From Microbacterium ulmi (lineage in GTDB: Bacteria > Actinomycetota > Actinomycetes > Actinomycetales > Microbacteriaceae), in assembly GCF_011759705.1 (NCBI RefSeq), contig NZ_JAAOZF010000002.1, positions 310,001 to 374,000 of the forward strand: a DNA stretch of 64,000 nt, written 5' to 3'. A program made the translations under genes and the position numbers. The notes below the pieces were generated by a model that was not told the origin of the DNA, did no database searches, and was given only the letters and a program-made list of their open reading frames with translations. Below are positions 8,634-18,574 of this stretch, piece after piece (position 1 is the first letter of the stretch; each line of letters begins with the position of its first letter).

Positions 8634-8912
8634 GTGGCAGGCAAGGAGCGCGGTGCGCGCGAAGCGCGAGAGCGTGCGCGCGTCTATCAGGCGCGTCAGG
8701 CATTCCACGCGGGCCGGGCCCGCCGCCGTCGACGCGACAATCTCGTCGCGGGCGTCGCGGGAGGCGTGCTCATCCTCGCCGTCGTGGGCGGACAGGTCGC
8801 GTACTTCACGATGGGTCCCGGCGCTCCCGATCCCGCGCCCACCTCGTCGCCGTCGCCGACGCCGACGCCTCCGAGCCCGGACGCCACGCCGTCGCCCACC
8901 CCGACGCCCTGA
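8634..8912 (+). CDS. Small single-pass membrane protein with Pro/Ser/Thr-rich extracytoplasmic tail
   Basis: 92 residues. The N-terminal 38 residues are strongly basic (a run of five Arg before DN). One membrane helix follows (about 40-60), and then a low-complexity tail of PSPTPTP repeats that should lie outside the membrane. The GTG start is preceded by CGAGGGAGGTCC, a good ribosome site. I recognise no functional family. The tail looks like a flexible spacer of the kind seen in actinobacterial cell-envelope proteins. The gene sits divergently from rarA and upstream of the DUF349 gene on the same strand. Confidence 0.75.
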   Translation: MAGKERGAREARERARVYQARQAFHAGRARRRRRDNLVAGVAGGVLILAVVGGQVAYFTMGPGAPDPAPTSSPSPTPTPPSPDATPSPTPTP

Positions 8913-8990
8913 GCGAGCGGCCGCGGCCGTACTAGGCTGGGGAGCCGTCCATCCCCCGCAGGCGGCGCAAGCCGCGATGAGGTGCATCCC

Positions 8991-10601
8991 GTGACTGCCG
9001 CAGCAGAGTCCACTCCCGAAACCCCCGTCGACCCCGAGCTCGCCGCCGAGCAGCCCAGCGAGCCGGAGGCCGCCCCCGAGCAGCCCAGCGCGCCGGAGGC
9101 CGCCGCCGAGCAGCCCAGCGCGCCGGAGGCCGCCGCCGGGATCGTCGCCGAGACCATCGCCGAGACCGAGGTGATCGAAGCCGAGGTCGCCGAGGCCGCG
9201 ACGCTGGACGCCTCGGAGGTCGCCGATGCGGACGCGATCAGCGACGCGTCGGCCGAGGTGGAGTCCGCGCGCCACGAGCCGGCGACCGAGGATGTCGAGG
9301 CAGGAGCGGAGACGGAGTCCGAGGCCGAGCCGGCCGTTGCCGGAGCCGGAGAGCCCGCCGCTCCCCCGGCATCCTCGGACGACCCGTGGGGCCGCGTCGA
9401 CGAGGACGGCACCGTCTCGGTGCGCGAGGGCTCCGAATGGCGCGTCGTGGGCCAGTACCCCGACGGCTCGGCCGAAGAGGCGCTCGCGTACTTCGAGCGC
9501 AAGTACGCCGACCTCGCGAGCGAGGTCACCCTCCTCGAGGTGCGTCACCGTCGCGGTGGCGCGTCCGCCTCGGACCTGCGCTCGACCGCGCGGATCGTCC
9601 GCGACAAGCTCACGGGAGCCGCTGCCGTTGGCGACCTCGCCTCGCTCGAGGCACGCGTCGCCGCGCTGACGGCGCAGCTCGCTGCGGCGACGGCGACCGA
9701 GGTCGCTGCAGCCCGCGAGGCCGTCGACGACGCCGTCAAGGCTCGCACCGAGCTCGTCGAGAAGGCCGAGGCGATCGCCGCACGCGACCCGAAGAGCATC
9801 CAGTGGAAGCAGGCGTCCGCCGACATGTCCGCGCTCTTCGACGCATGGCAGACGCAGCAGCGCACGGGAGCGCGCCTGCCGAAGTCGACGGGCCAGCAGC
9901 TGTGGCGCCGCTTCCGCGACGCGCGCGCGACGGTCGACAAGCACCGTCGCGAGTTCTACGCCGAGCTCGACGAGGCGCACAAGGCCGTCCGCGACCGCAA
10001 GGCGAAGCTCGTGGAGCGGGCCGAGGCGCTCGCGCCCAAGGGCGAGGACGGAATCGGCGCCTACCGCGAGCTGCTCGACGAGTGGAAGACCGCCGGACGT
10101 GCCGGAAAGAAGGCCGACGACGCCCTGTGGGCCCGCTTCAAGGCCGCCGGCGACGCGCTCTATGGCGCACGGGGCGAGCGCGAAGCGGCCGAGGCGGAGG
10201 AGTCGCGCGAGAAGATCGTGCACAAGCGCGCACTCCTCGACGAGGCCAAGACGGTCGCCGACGAGCCCGAGATCGCGAAGGCGCGGCAGCTGCTGACGGC
10301 GATCCAGCGTCGCTGGGACGAGATCGGCCGGATCTTCCCCCGCGACGCCGAGCGCGCCCTGGACGACGATCTGCGCAAGATCGAGCAGGCGCTGCGCACG
10401 CGCGAGGACGCCGACTGGAAGCGCAACAACCCCGAGACCAAGGCTCGCGCCAACGACATGACCCGTCAGCTGACCGACGCGATCGAGAAGCTCGAGCAGG
10501 AGCTCGAGGTCGCGAAGAGGTCGGGCGACAAGCGCGCCGTCACGAAGGCCGAAGAAGCGCTCGAGGCGCGCAAGACCTGGCTTCGCGCGCTCGGCGGCTG
10601 A
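8991..10601 (+). CDS. DUF349-domain protein, coiled-coil rich
   Basis: About 536 residues. The first 130 are acidic, Ala/Glu/Pro-rich and probably disordered, including three copies of a ten-residue repeat. A short conserved block follows (DPWGRVDEDGTV), then three DUF349 repeats, each recognisable by a Trp-containing helix pair (LFDAWQT..LWRRFRDAR, LLDEWKTAGR..LWARFKAAG, RWDEIGRIF) and ending in long helices. The family is widespread in actinobacteria and also occurs in proteobacteria; its molecular role is not established. I prefer the GTG at 8991, which has GAGGT eight bases upstream, over the GTG at 8982. A -10-like TAGGCT lies at 8931. Confidence 0.85.
   Translation: MTAAAESTPETPVDPELAAEQPSEPEAAPEQPSAPEAAAEQPSAPEAAAGIVAETIAETEVIEAEVAEAATLDASEVADADAISDASAEVESARHEPATEDVEAGAETESEAEPAVAGAGEPAAPPASSDDPWGRVDEDGTVSVREGSEWRVVGQYPDGSAEEALAYFERKYADLASEVTLLEVRHRRGGASASDLRSTARIVRDKLTGAAAVGDLASLEARVAALTAQLAAATATEVAAAREAVDDAVKARTELVEKAEAIAARDPKSIQWKQASADMSALFDAWQTQQRTGARLPKSTGQQLWRRFRDARATVDKHRREFYAELDEAHKAVRDRKAKLVERAEALAPKGEDGIGAYRELLDEWKTAGRAGKKADDALWARFKAAGDALYGARGEREAAEAEESREKIVHKRALLDEAKTVADEPEIAKARQLLTAIQRRWDEIGRIFPRDAERALDDDLRKIEQALRTREDADWKRNNPETKARANDMTRQLTDAIEKLEQELEVAKRSGDKRAVTKAEEALEARKTWLRALGG
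9045..9134 (+). repeat. Three tandem 30-bp repeats inside the DUF349 gene
   Basis: Three head-to-tail 30-bp units (9045, 9075, 9105), nearly identical at the base level, encode EQPSxPEAAx repeats in the disordered N-terminal region. The in-frame, almost unmutated copies suggest recent slippage, so copy number may vary between strains. Confidence 0.85.
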
Positions 10602-10689
10602 CCGACCCCTGCCGCCCCGACCCGCCGACTTTCCACAGCGGAGCCGCGCGGGCGGGGCGATGTCGCAGGCGTGGGGCACACTGCCTCTT

Positions 10690-11289
10690 GTGACCCCGTC
10701 GCCTGCCTCGCCGTTCCTGTACTTCGTCGACGACCGCCTGTCGCCTGCCGAGCTGTCGGCCGCGCGACTCGACGGGCACCTCGTCGAGCTCGGCGACGCC
10801 TATATCCCGGCCGATGCGGTCGAGACCTCAGGACTGCGGGCGGGATCGCTTCGCGGCATCCTGGGCGACACCCTCGCGGCGACGCATCTGACGGCGGCCT
10901 GGGTGCACGGCGCGCTCTCCGAGCCTCCCGCGCGGCACACGGTGCAGCGGGCCGTCGCGAAGCGCCTGCATCACGTCATGGGCAGACGGATCCTCTACCG
11001 CGACGGCGCGATCGAGCAGGACGACCTGCAGGTGCTGGGCGGCGTGCTCGTGACCTCGCCCGTCCGCACGCTCGCCGACCTCGCGCGGGTGCCCGACGAC
11101 TCCCATGCGGAGGCCGCCCGCCTCCTCGCCGACGCGCATCCCGGTCTCGCATCCGACGCGATCGCGTGGCTGAACGCGCATGGGTCGCTGCCGCACAAGC
11201 GCTCGGCGCTCGCGTTCCTGCGGGGCCTGGCAGAGCGCGACCGCGCGACCGCCCCCCGTGCAGGTCGTCAGGACGACGTGACGCGGTAG
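10690..11289 (+). CDS. AbiEi-like (type IV antitoxin family) protein without a toxin partner
   Basis: About 199 residues. The middle resembles AbiEi-type antitoxins and their solo relatives: LDGHLVEL, then [10 protein letters not shown], then [13 protein letters not shown], the stretch most typical of the family. No AbiEii nucleotidyltransferase toxin lies next to it, so a toxin-antitoxin role is doubtful and it may be a stand-alone regulator. I chose the GTG at 10690 because a -10-like CACACT ends seven bases upstream, matching the leaderless pattern elsewhere here; an ATG at 10660 is the alternative. Its last 22 bases overlap the 3' end of the convergent rel gene. Confidence 0.6.
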   Translation: MTPSPASPFLYFVDDRLSPAELSAARLDGHLVELGDAYIPADAVETSGLRAGSLRGILGDTLAATHLTAAWVHGALSEPPARHTVQRAVAKRLHHVMGRRILYRDGAIEQDDLQVLGGVLVTSPVRTLADLARVPDDSHAEAARLLADAHPGLASDAIAWLNAHGSLPHKRSALAFLRGLAERDRATAPRAGRQDDVTR

Positions 11290-13520
11290 ACGTCGTAGAC
11301 GGCGTCGATGCGCCGCACGGCGTTGAGGACGCGGTCGAGATGCACGATGTCGCCCATCTCGAACACGAACCTGCTCAACGCGAGACGGTCGCTCGAGGTC
11401 GACACGGTCGCCGACAGGATGTTGACATGATGCTCGCTGAGCACGCGCGTGACGTCGCTCAGGAGGCCCGAGCGGTCGAGGGCCTCGACCTGGATCTGCA
11501 CGAGGAAGACGCTCTTGGTCGTGGGGGCCCACTCGACCTCGATGATCCGCTCGGGATCCGACATCAGCGAGGTGACGTTCGTGCAGTCGGCGCGGTGCAC
11601 CGACACGCCGCTGCCGCGCGTCACGAAGCCGACGATCTCGTCTCCGGGCACCGGCGTGCAGCACTTCGCGAGCTTGACGAGGATGTCGGGGGCGCCGCGC
11701 ACGAGGATGCCGGAGTCGCCGCCGCGCGGGGCTCGCGACCGCCCGACGGCCGGGATGTCGATGAGGCCCGTCGACGTGTCGGTCGCGCTCACGAGCGCCG
11801 TCACCTTCTCGATGACCGACTGCGTCGACACGTGCCCTTCGCCGACGGCGGCGTACAGGGCAGAGACGTCCTCGTAGCGCAGCTGCTGTGCGACCTCCGC
11901 GAACGAGTCCTGGCTCATGAGGCGCTGCAGCGGCAGGTTCTGGCGGCGCATCGCGCGGGCGATCGCCTCCTTGCCCTGTTCGATCGCCTCTTCGCGGCGC
12001 TCCTTCGTGAACCACCCGCGGATCTTGCTGCGCGCGCGGGTGCTCTTGACGAACCCGAGCCAGTCCTGGCTGGGTCCGGCATCTGGGTTCTTGGAGGTGA
12101 ACACCTCGACGACGTCGCCGCTCTTGAGCTCGGACTCGAGGGGCACGAGTCGTCCGTTGACCTTGGCGCCCATCGTGCGATGGCCGACCTCGGTGTGCAC
12201 GGCGTAGGCGAAGTCGACGGGCGTCGCGCCCGCAGGCAGGCCGATGACGCGCCCCTTCGGCGTGAAGACGTAGACCTCCTTGGCACCGATCTCGAAGCGC
12301 AGCGAGTCGAGGAACTCGCCGGGGTCGGCCGTCTCGGCCTGCCAGTCGGAGATGTGCGCGAGCCAGGCCATGTCGGCGTCGACGGACTTGGAGTCCGGCT
12401 TGCCGCCGTTCATCTGCTCCTTGTACTTCCAGTGCGCCGCGACGCCGTACTCCGCCTGCTGATGCATCTCGTTCGTGCGGATCTGGATCTCGACCGTTCG
12501 GCCGCCCGGTCCGATGACGGTCGTGTGCAGCGACTGGTACAGATTGAACTTCGGCGTCGCGATGTAGTCCTTGAAGCGGCCGGGCAGCGGCGTCCAGCGA
12601 GCGTGGATGGCGCCCAGGACCGCGTAGCAGTCACGGACGCTGCCGACGAGGATGCGGATGCCGATGAGATCGTAGATGTCGTCGAACTCGCGGCCGCGCA
12701 CGACCATCTTCTGATAGACGGAGTACAGCTGCTTGGGCCGGCCCATGACGCGCCCACGGATGCGCAGCTCTCTCAGGTCGGCGTCGACGGCGCCGATGAC
12801 GTTCTGCACATACTGCTCTCGCTGCGGCGTGCGCTGCTTCACAAGGCTCTCGATCTCGGCGTAGAGCTTGGGGTGCAGGACGGCGAACGACAGGTCTTCG
12901 AGCTCGGACTTGATCGCCTGGATGCCGAGCCGGTGTGCGAGCGGCGCATAGATCTCGAGTGTCTCGGTCGCCTTCTTCGCGGCCTTCTCGGGAGGCACGA
13001 AGCCCCACGTGCGCGCGTTGTGCAGGCGGTCGGCGAGCTTGATGAGCAGGACCCGGATGTCCTTGGACATCGCGACGATCATCTTGCGGACGGTCTCGGC
13101 CTGCGCGCTCTCGCCGTACTTGACCTTGTCGAGCTTCGTGACGCCGTCGACGAGCATCGCGACCTCGTCGCCGAACTCGGCCGTGAGCTGGTCGAGCCCG
13201 TACTCGGTGTCTTCGACGGTGTCGTGCAGCAGCGCGGCTGCGATGGCCTTGGGCCCGAGCCCCAGATCGGCCAGGATCTGGGCGACCGCGAGCGGATGCG
13301 TGATGTACGGCTCGCCGCTCTGACGCGTCTGACCCGCGTGCGCGCCCTCGGCGGTGGTGTACGCGCGCTCGACGATCGTCAGGTCGCCCTTCGGGTGGTG
13401 CGTGCGCACCGTGCGGAGGAGCTGTTCGACGTCGTCGCGGCGCGCCGCGCGCGAGAAGATGCGCGGCACGAGGCGGCGCAGCGACGAGGTCTGCGCGGCC
13501 GCAGGAACGGTCTCGGTCAC
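11268..13520 (-). CDS. rel: Bifunctional (p)ppGpp synthetase/hydrolase Rel
   Basis: 750 residues in the canonical long RSH order: HD hydrolase domain (HDTVEDTE near residue 90), synthetase domain ([10 protein letters not shown] and YQSLHTTV), TGS domain ([27 protein letters not shown]), helical region, zinc-finger-like segment ([13 protein letters not shown]) and C-terminal ACT/RRM. The RFKD motif (not EFDD) marks a bifunctional enzyme. It makes and degrades the stringent-response alarmone. I prefer the GTG at 13520, which has a very strong GGGGAGGAG site, over the in-frame ATG at 13553, which has none; the longer form would add 11 residues. It lies downstream of the secDF genes on the same strand. 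Confidence 0.95.
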   Translation of the reverse strand: MTETVPAAAQTSSLRRLVPRIFSRAARRDDVEQLLRTVRTHHPKGDLTIVERAYTTAEGAHAGQTRQSGEPYITHPLAVAQILADLGLGPKAIAAALLHDTVEDTEYGLDQLTAEFGDEVAMLVDGVTKLDKVKYGESAQAETVRKMIVAMSKDIRVLLIKLADRLHNARTWGFVPPEKAAKKATETLEIYAPLAHRLGIQAIKSELEDLSFAVLHPKLYAEIESLVKQRTPQREQYVQNVIGAVDADLRELRIRGRVMGRPKQLYSVYQKMVVRGREFDDIYDLIGIRILVGSVRDCYAVLGAIHARWTPLPGRFKDYIATPKFNLYQSLHTTVIGPGGRTVEIQIRTNEMHQQAEYGVAAHWKYKEQMNGGKPDSKSVDADMAWLAHISDWQAETADPGEFLDSLRFEIGAKEVYVFTPKGRVIGLPAGATPVDFAYAVHTEVGHRTMGAKVNGRLVPLESELKSGDVVEVFTSKNPDAGPSQDWLGFVKSTRARSKIRGWFTKERREEAIEQGKEAIARAMRRQNLPLQRLMSQDSFAEVAQQLRYEDVSALYAAVGEGHVSTQSVIEKVTALVSATDTSTGLIDIPAVGRSRAPRGGDSGILVRGAPDILVKLAKCCTPVPGDEIVGFVTRGSGVSVHRADCTNVTSLMSDPERIIEVEWAPTTKSVFLVQIQVEALDRSGLLSDVTRVLSEHHVNILSATVSTSSDRLALSRFVFEMGDIVHLDRVLNAVRRIDAVYDVYRVTSS

Positions 13521-13589
13521 GCCGATCTCCTCCCCTGCGCCGGAATGATCCATCCTACGCCCGCGCCGGGCGCGCCCCGGCCGTCTTCG

Positions 13590-14579
13590 CTAGGCCGGAA
13601 CGCCCGCCCGCTCGCGCAACGCGAGAACCTTCGCATCGTGCGCCTTGACCGCCGGCTCGCTCTCGCGGAAGAACGAGTACAGCGGAGCCGCGACGAACAG
13701 GGTCGAGTAGGCCGCGACGATGATGCCGACGAAGATCGACAGCGAGATGTCGCTGAGAGTCTGCGCGCCGAGCCAGAAGGCACCGATGAACAGGATCGCG
13801 CCGACCGGCAGGATCGCGACGACCGTCGTGTTGATCGACCGCACGAGCGTCTGGTTGACCGCGAGGTTCACGGACTCGCCGAACGTCCTGCCCGTGGCCT
13901 CGCCGTCCTCGGCCGTGTTCTCGCGGATCTTGTCGAACACGACGGTCGTGTCGTAGAGCGAGTAGGCGAGGATCGTGAGGAACCCGATGACGGCCGCAGG
14001 CGAGATCTCGAACCCGGCCAGCGCGTAGATGCCGATCGTGATCACGAGCACGTCGACGAGGCCGAGGATCGCCGCCGCCGACATCTTCCACGTGCGGAAG
14101 TAGAGCGCGAGGATCAGGAACGTGAGCGCGAGGAAGATCGCGAGGCCCCACAGCGACTGGCGTGTGACGTCGGCTCCCCAGCTGGGGCCGATGAAGGATG
14201 CCGAGACCTCGCTCGCGTCGACCTCGTACGCCTCGGCGAGGGCCGCGGAGACCGCACGCGTCTCGGGGTCGCTCATCTGATCGGTCTGCACTCGGACGGT
14301 GTCGGTGCCGACGATGACGACCTTCGTCGTCGCGCCGGCGACGACCGACTGCACGGCATCCGTCGCGATGGACTGATCGGTGCTCGTGACGCCCGACACG
14401 GTGAACTGCGAGCCGCCCGTGAACTCGATCGAGAACTGGACGGGTCGGATGAACGGCACGAGGGCAGCGCCGACCACGAGGATCGCGGCGATGAGGAACC
14501 ACAGGCGCCGGCGTCCGACGAACGGGAAGGACGTCTTTCCGGTGTAGAGGTCGTTGCCGAGCTCGTTCATGGAGCGCAT
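13590..14579 (-). CDS. secF: Protein translocase subunit SecF
   Basis: 329 residues. A first membrane helix follows a short cytoplasmic N-terminus, then comes a periplasmic-side P4-like domain containing FSIEFTGGSQF, and then five more membrane helices with the RND-family stretch ILAYSLYDTTVVFDKIREN. With SecD it uses the proton-motive force to pull secreted proteins through the SecYEG channel. The ATG at 14579 overlaps the secD stop by one base (TGATG), the normal coupled arrangement. A second in-frame ATG three codons later is possible. The gene precedes rel on the same strand after a 69-base gap. Confidence 0.95.
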   Translation of the reverse strand: MRSMNELGNDLYTGKTSFPFVGRRRLWFLIAAILVVGAALVPFIRPVQFSIEFTGGSQFTVSGVTSTDQSIATDAVQSVVAGATTKVVIVGTDTVRVQTDQMSDPETRAVSAALAEAYEVDASEVSASFIGPSWGADVTRQSLWGLAIFLALTFLILALYFRTWKMSAAAILGLVDVLVITIGIYALAGFEISPAAVIGFLTILAYSLYDTTVVFDKIRENTAEDGEATGRTFGESVNLAVNQTLVRSINTTVVAILPVGAILFIGAFWLGAQTLSDISLSIFVGIIVAAYSTLFVAAPLYSFFRESEPAVKAHDAKVLALRERAGVPA

Positions 14580-16321
14580 CAGGCGTCTCCCCCCTTGCCG
14601 GTCGTGTCGGGTCTGCCGTCGCCCTTGGCGGTGGTCGCGGCCGCGAGCTCGGCCTGCTTGCGCTCGGCGATCGTCTGACGACGCTCGGCCTCGCCGCGCG
14701 ACTTCTGCGTGCGGCGGGCGGCGCCGCCTTTGGCCGTCTCGAGGACGGGTGCCCGGAACTGCGCGCGGCCCCGGTATACGGCGCCGAGGGCGTCGGGGTC
14801 GAGCCCGGACAGGCGGTGGCCCGAGCCGAAGAACCGCGTGCGCGCCAGGAGCTGCAGGACGGGGTGCGTGAAGAGGATGAAGATCAGGACGTCGATCGCG
14901 GTCGTGAGTCCGAGCGTGAAGGCGAAGCCCTTCACGGTCGCGTCCGCGAGGATGTACAGGACGACGGCCGCGAGGATGTTGATCGACTTCGAGATGTAGA
15001 TCGTCCGTCTTGCCCGCGCCCAACCGTCCTCGACGGCGCCGGTGATCGACTTGCCGTCGCGCAGCTCGTCCCTGATGCGCTCGAAGTACACGATGAACGA
15101 GTCCGCCGTGAAGCCGATCGTCACGATGAGGCCCGCGACACCAGCGAGCGACAGCCGGAAGCCCATGCGCCACGCGAGGATGCACAGGGCGAGGTACGTC
15201 AGGACGCCCATCACCGCGAGAGAGGCGATGATGACGAAGCCGAGCGCGCGGTAGACGATGAGGGAGTAGATCGCGACGAGGGCGAGGCCGATGAGGCCCG
15301 CGATGAGGCCGATCTGCAGCTGCTGCGTTCCGAGCGTCGCGGAGATCGAGTTGGAGCTCTCCACGACGAAGCTCAGCGGGAGCGCACCGTACCGGAGTTG
15401 GTCGGCGAGGGTCCTGGCCGACTCCTGCGTGAAGCTGCCCGTGATGCTTGGGTTGCCGTCGAGGATCACGGCGTTCATCGAGGGCGCCGACAGCACGTAG
15501 CCGTCGAGCACGAAGGCGAACTGGTTCAGCGGAGCGGTCGCGCCGTACAGACGCTGGCTGATCTGGCCGAAAGTCTGGGTGCCCTCGTCGTCGAACTTGA
15601 GGTTGACCGCCCACAGCCCGTTCTGCTGCTGCAGGCCGTAGCTCGCGTCCGAGATCGACGAGCCGTCGAGCTCGACGGGACCGAGGATGTACTTGACCGA
15701 GCCGTCGGCCTCGCACGTGATGAGCGGCTGGTCCTTCGGCGCGTTCGCGGGATCGTTCTCGGGGTTCGCGCAGTCGTAGGCGAGGAACTGCGCCTGCAGC
15801 TTCTCCGTGATCCAGGCGGGATCGCTGCCGTTCGTCGGCGACGCCGTCGGCGTGGCGTTCAGCGACGGATCGGGCGTCGGGTACGGCGTCTCCTTGCCGT
15901 CGTCGCCCACGAAGGTCGTCGCCGGCGCGCCCGCATAGAGGACTGCGCGCAGCTGCAGCTGGGCGGACGCCTCGATGCGGTTGCGGGTCTCCTCGTCGGC
16001 CGGGCCGGGGATCTGCACGACGATCTGGTTGCCGGCCTGAGTCGTCACGTCCGCCTCGCCGACGCCCGACGCGTCGACGCGCTGACGGATGATCGTCGCC
16101 GCCTGGTTCATCTGGTCGTCGGTCGGGGCCGTCCCGTCGGCGCTCTGCGCCTCGAGGATGATCTGCGTGCCGCCCTGGAGGTCGAGCGCGAGCTCCGGGG
16201 TCCAGGAGCTCTTGCCGAAGACGTAGACGCCGAGGGCGTTGATGCCGAACAGCACGCACGTGATCACGAGCAGCCAGGTGAGGGCGCGCCAGGCATGCCG
16301 GACGGGGGTGGATGTCGCCAC
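14579..16321 (-). CDS. secD: Protein translocase subunit SecD
   Basis: 580 residues. The N-terminal membrane helix is followed by the SecD signature LALDLQGGTQIILEA. A large extracytoplasmic P1 region (about 50-330) includes a low-complexity insert with PTPDPS and SPTNGSDP, and then come five membrane helices with TADSFIVYFERIRDELR. The C-terminal 80-residue cytoplasmic tail is rich in Lys/Arg/Ala/Glu, as in other actinobacterial SecD. It works with SecF and YajC. The start is a GTG with a weak ribosome site, 42 bases after the yajC stop. Confidence 0.95.
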   Translation of the reverse strand: MATSTPVRHAWRALTWLLVITCVLFGINALGVYVFGKSSWTPELALDLQGGTQIILEAQSADGTAPTDDQMNQAATIIRQRVDASGVGEADVTTQAGNQIVVQIPGPADEETRNRIEASAQLQLRAVLYAGAPATTFVGDDGKETPYPTPDPSLNATPTASPTNGSDPAWITEKLQAQFLAYDCANPENDPANAPKDQPLITCEADGSVKYILGPVELDGSSISDASYGLQQQNGLWAVNLKFDDEGTQTFGQISQRLYGATAPLNQFAFVLDGYVLSAPSMNAVILDGNPSITGSFTQESARTLADQLRYGALPLSFVVESSNSISATLGTQQLQIGLIAGLIGLALVAIYSLIVYRALGFVIIASLAVMGVLTYLALCILAWRMGFRLSLAGVAGLIVTIGFTADSFIVYFERIRDELRDGKSITGAVEDGWARARRTIYISKSINILAAVVLYILADATVKGFAFTLGLTTAIDVLIFILFTHPVLQLLARTRFFGSGHRLSGLDPDALGAVYRGRAQFRAPVLETAKGGAARRTQKSRGEAERRQTIAERKQAELAAATTAKGDGRPDTTGKGGDA

Positions 16322-16363
16322 GAGGGGTCAGCTTTCTCGATGCCCGGCGTACGGGCGAACGGA

Positions 16364-16795
16364 TCAGGCCTGGGGCTTGGCGCCGGGCTCGGTGTCGGTG
16401 TCGGCCTCGCCGGCCGCCGCGTCGTCGCTGACGGAGGACTCCGCGCCTTCGGCGACGTCGGCGGCGTACTCCTCGGCCTCGTCTTCGGCCTCGAGGTACT
16501 CGTCCTCGGTCACGGCGCCCTCGGTGGGGCTCACGATGCGCAGGATCGACTGGCTGTGCACCTTGATGTCGACGCCGGGAGCGATCTCGACGATGGCGGG
16601 CTGGTCGAGGTTGTCGGGGTCGTACGCGACGATCGTGCCGTACAGACCGCCCTGCAGAAGCACCTCGGCGCCGGGGACCGTCTGACGGGCCTTGGCCTCC
16701 TGCTCGAGCTTCTGCTTCGCCATCCGTCGCCGCGAGCTCCAGAACATGAAGACGAGGAGCACCAGCAGCAGTATGGGCAGAATCCACTCAGTCAT
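16364..16795 (-). CDS. yajC: Preprotein translocase accessory subunit YajC
   Basis: 143 residues: one N-terminal membrane helix (ILPILLLVLLVFMFW), a basic segment, and the YajC core with VLLQGGLYGTIVAYD and a VEIAPGV strand. The last 50 residues are very acidic and Ala-rich, an actinobacterial extension. I chose the ATG at 16795 because GAAAGGTG sits about nine bases before it; a GTG four codons earlier is possible. It is the first gene of the yajC-secD-secF unit. Confidence 0.9.
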   Translation of the reverse strand: MTEWILPILLLVLLVFMFWSSRRRMAKQKLEQEAKARQTVPGAEVLLQGGLYGTIVAYDPDNLDQPAIVEIAPGVDIKVHSQSILRIVSPTEGAVTEDEYLEAEDEAEEYAADVAEGAESSVSDDAAAGEADTDTEPGAKPQA

Positions 16796-16877
16796 GTGGA
16801 GGGGCACCTTTCAGGTGTGGCGCGCAGCATGGCTGCGCTGCCGTGAAGTTCGGGGGTTCGGCGAAAGCCTTCAGTGA

Positions 16878-17900
16878 TTATAGGTCATCGAATCTCAGGG
16901 CCCCGTCGGCGTGCGCGACGCCGAGGTGGGCGTAGGCCTCCGGCGTCGCGATGCGCCCCCGAGGCGTGCGTCCGAGGAACCCGATGCGGACGAGGTACGG
17001 CTCGACGACGGACTCGATCGTCTCCGCCTCCTCGCCGACGGCGACGGCGAGCGTGCTGAGCCCGACCGGGCCGCCGCGGAAGCGGTGCACGATCGCGTCG
17101 AGCACGGCCCTGTCGAGCCGGTCGAGCCCGATCGCGTCGACGTCGTACAGCTCGAGGGCTGCCGCGACGGCTGCGGCATCCGCTCCGCCGCCGTGCACGA
17201 CGGCGTAGTCGCGGACGCGTCGCAGGAGCCTGTTCGCGATGCGCGGCGTGCCGCGCGAACGCCGGGCGATCTCGGCGCGGGCCGAGACGGGAAGATCGAC
17301 GCCGAGCATCGCGGCGGAGCGCTCGACGACGCGCTCCAGCTCGGCGGGCTCGTAGAACTCGAGGTGCGCCGTGAACCCGAACCGGTCGCGCAGAGGGTTC
17401 GGGAGCAGCCCGGAGCGGGTCGTCGCGCCGACGAGGGTGAACGGCGCGAGATCGAGCGGGATGCTCGTCGCGCCTGCTCCCTTTCCGACCATGATGTCGA
17501 TGCGGAAGTCCTCCATCGCGAGATAGAGCATCTCCTCCGCGGAACGCGCCATCCTGTGCACTTCGTCGATGAACAGCACTTCGCCCGGCGTGAGGCTCGA
17601 GAGGAGGGCGGCAAGGTCGCCCGCGTGCTGGATGGCGGGTCCGCTCGAGAGCCGCAGGGGGCGACCGCTCTCGTGCGCCACGATCATCGCGAGCGTGGTC
17701 TTGCCGAGCCCGGGGGGTCCGGACATCAGGATGTGGTCGGGCGAGCGCTGCTGAATGCGAGCGGCGTCCAGCAGCAGCTGCAGCTGCCCGCGCACCTTGT
17801 GCTGTCCGACGAACTCCGCGAGGGACGTGGGGCGCAGCGCCCCCTCGATCGCGAGCTCGGTCTCGTCGACGGGCTCGCCGACGTCGCGCAGGTCATCCAC
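16878..17900 (-). CDS. ruvB: Holliday junction branch migration ATPase RuvB
   Basis: 340 residues. The family start [11 protein letters not shown] is followed by Walker [11 protein letters not shown], Walker [11 protein letters not shown], sensor 1 [11 protein letters not shown], and a C-terminal winged helix with RTPRGR. RuvB hexamers drive branch migration of Holliday junctions loaded by RuvA. The GTG start lies within the last bases of ruvA (8-base overlap) behind GAAGGAG, so the two are translated together. The 82-base gap to yajC shows no strong hairpin. Confidence 0.97.
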   Translation of the reverse strand: MDDLRDVGEPVDETELAIEGALRPTSLAEFVGQHKVRGQLQLLLDAARIQQRSPDHILMSGPPGLGKTTLAMIVAHESGRPLRLSSGPAIQHAGDLAALLSSLTPGEVLFIDEVHRMARSAEEMLYLAMEDFRIDIMVGKGAGATSIPLDLAPFTLVGATTRSGLLPNPLRDRFGFTAHLEFYEPAELERVVERSAAMLGVDLPVSARAEIARRSRGTPRIANRLLRRVRDYAVVHGGGADAAAVAAALELYDVDAIGLDRLDRAVLDAIVHRFRGGPVGLSTLAVAVGEEAETIESVVEPYLVRIGFLGRTPRGRIATPEAYAHLGVAHADGALRFDDL

Positions 17901-18513
17901 CGACGGACTCCTTCCGGGCAGGGCCGAGCACGGCGAGGGTCAGCCGGAGAAGGGCCGAGACGGAGGCGCGCTCATGCTCGCCCGCGTCGGCGGCGACGGA
18001 TGCCACGGCCTCCGCCGCGATGCGCTCGGACCAGCCGAGCCCGACGAGGGCCTGCGTGACCTGCGCCGACACGACGGGCGCGGCATCCGGAGCCGCTCCC
18101 GCCGTCGCGTGGACGGGAGCGAGCTTTCCGGCGAGCTGCACGACGATGAGCTTCGCGGTCTTGGGCCCGATGCCCGACACGCGGCGGAACGGAGCGTCGT
18201 CGTCGGCCGCGACGGCATCCGCGATCTGACCCACCGTCAGGGCGGAGAGCACGCCGAGCGCGGACTTCGGCCCGACCCCCGTGACGCCGAGCAGCTGGGA
18301 GAACACGACGAGCTCGTCGCGCGAGGAGAACCCGAACAGCGTCAGCGCGTCCTCACGCACGATGAGGTTCGTGTGCAGCGCGAGCTCGTGGCCGACGTGC
18401 GCCGTGCGAGCCACCTGAGGGGTCACGTGGACGGCGAGCCCGACGCCGCCGACCTCGACGACGACGGACTCCGCTTCGACGTGGGCGACGCGTCCGCGCA
18501 GCGAGGAGATCAT
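17893..18513 (-). CDS. ruvA: Holliday junction DNA-binding subunit RuvA
   Basis: 206 residues: N-terminal OB fold beginning MISSLRGRV, two helix-hairpin-helix motifs ([16 protein letters not shown] and [14 protein letters not shown]), then a short C-terminal three-helix domain that contacts RuvB. It binds the four-way junction as a tetramer. The ATG at 18513 is six bases after a TAGGCT -10 box, so the ruvAB message probably starts at or beside the ATG. A LexA-like site lies just upstream, which fits SOS control, and ruvC is next upstream on the same strand. Confidence 0.96.
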   Translation of the reverse strand: MISSLRGRVAHVEAESVVVEVGGVGLAVHVTPQVARTAHVGHELALHTNLIVREDALTLFGFSSRDELVVFSQLLGVTGVGPKSALGVLSALTVGQIADAVAADDDAPFRRVSGIGPKTAKLIVVQLAGKLAPVHATAGAAPDAAPVVSAQVTQALVGLGWSERIAAEAVASVAADAGEHERASVSALLRLTLAVLGPARKESVGG

Positions 18514-18519
18514 TCTCCG

Positions 18520-18550
18520 AGCCTACGGACGGATTCGCAGGTTTGTTCGA
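18520..18550 (-). promoter_or_regulatory. ruvAB promoter: -10 box TAGGCT with LexA-like SOS box over the -35 region
   Basis: TAGGCT (18520-18525, minus strand) ends six bases before the ruvA ATG. At 18535-18550 the minus strand reads TCGAAC-AAAC-CTGCGA. That matches 10 of the 12 fixed positions of the Gram-positive/actinobacterial LexA box TCGAAC-N4-GTTCGA, with a perfect left half. It covers where the -35 should lie, so LexA binding would block ruvAB transcription. Confidence 0.45.
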
Positions 18551-18574
18551 GCGACACGCTCCCGCGACGGGCGA

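Noticed and set aside
8820..8910. CRISPR-like or repeat array in the CCGACGCC-rich stretch
   Set aside because: It is the coding sequence of the Pro/Thr/Ser tail; unit length is irregular and there are no spacers.
10690..11289. Type IV toxin-antitoxin pair (AbiE)
   Set aside because: Only an AbiEi-like protein is present; neighbours are DUF349 and rel, with no AbiEii nucleotidyltransferase.
13521..13553. Longer N-terminus for Rel from the ATG at 13553
   Set aside because: No ribosome-binding sequence precedes it, whereas the GTG at 13520 has a near-perfect one; kept as an alternative only.
10671..14678. Other very long open frames opposite real genes (also 28662-31640 plus, 3048-5675 minus and 59510-61081 minus)
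   Set aside because: High GC removes stop codons, so the antisense frames stay open by chance. Their partners (rel, secF, subtilase, the M20/M24 genes, parC/parE) are unmistakable.
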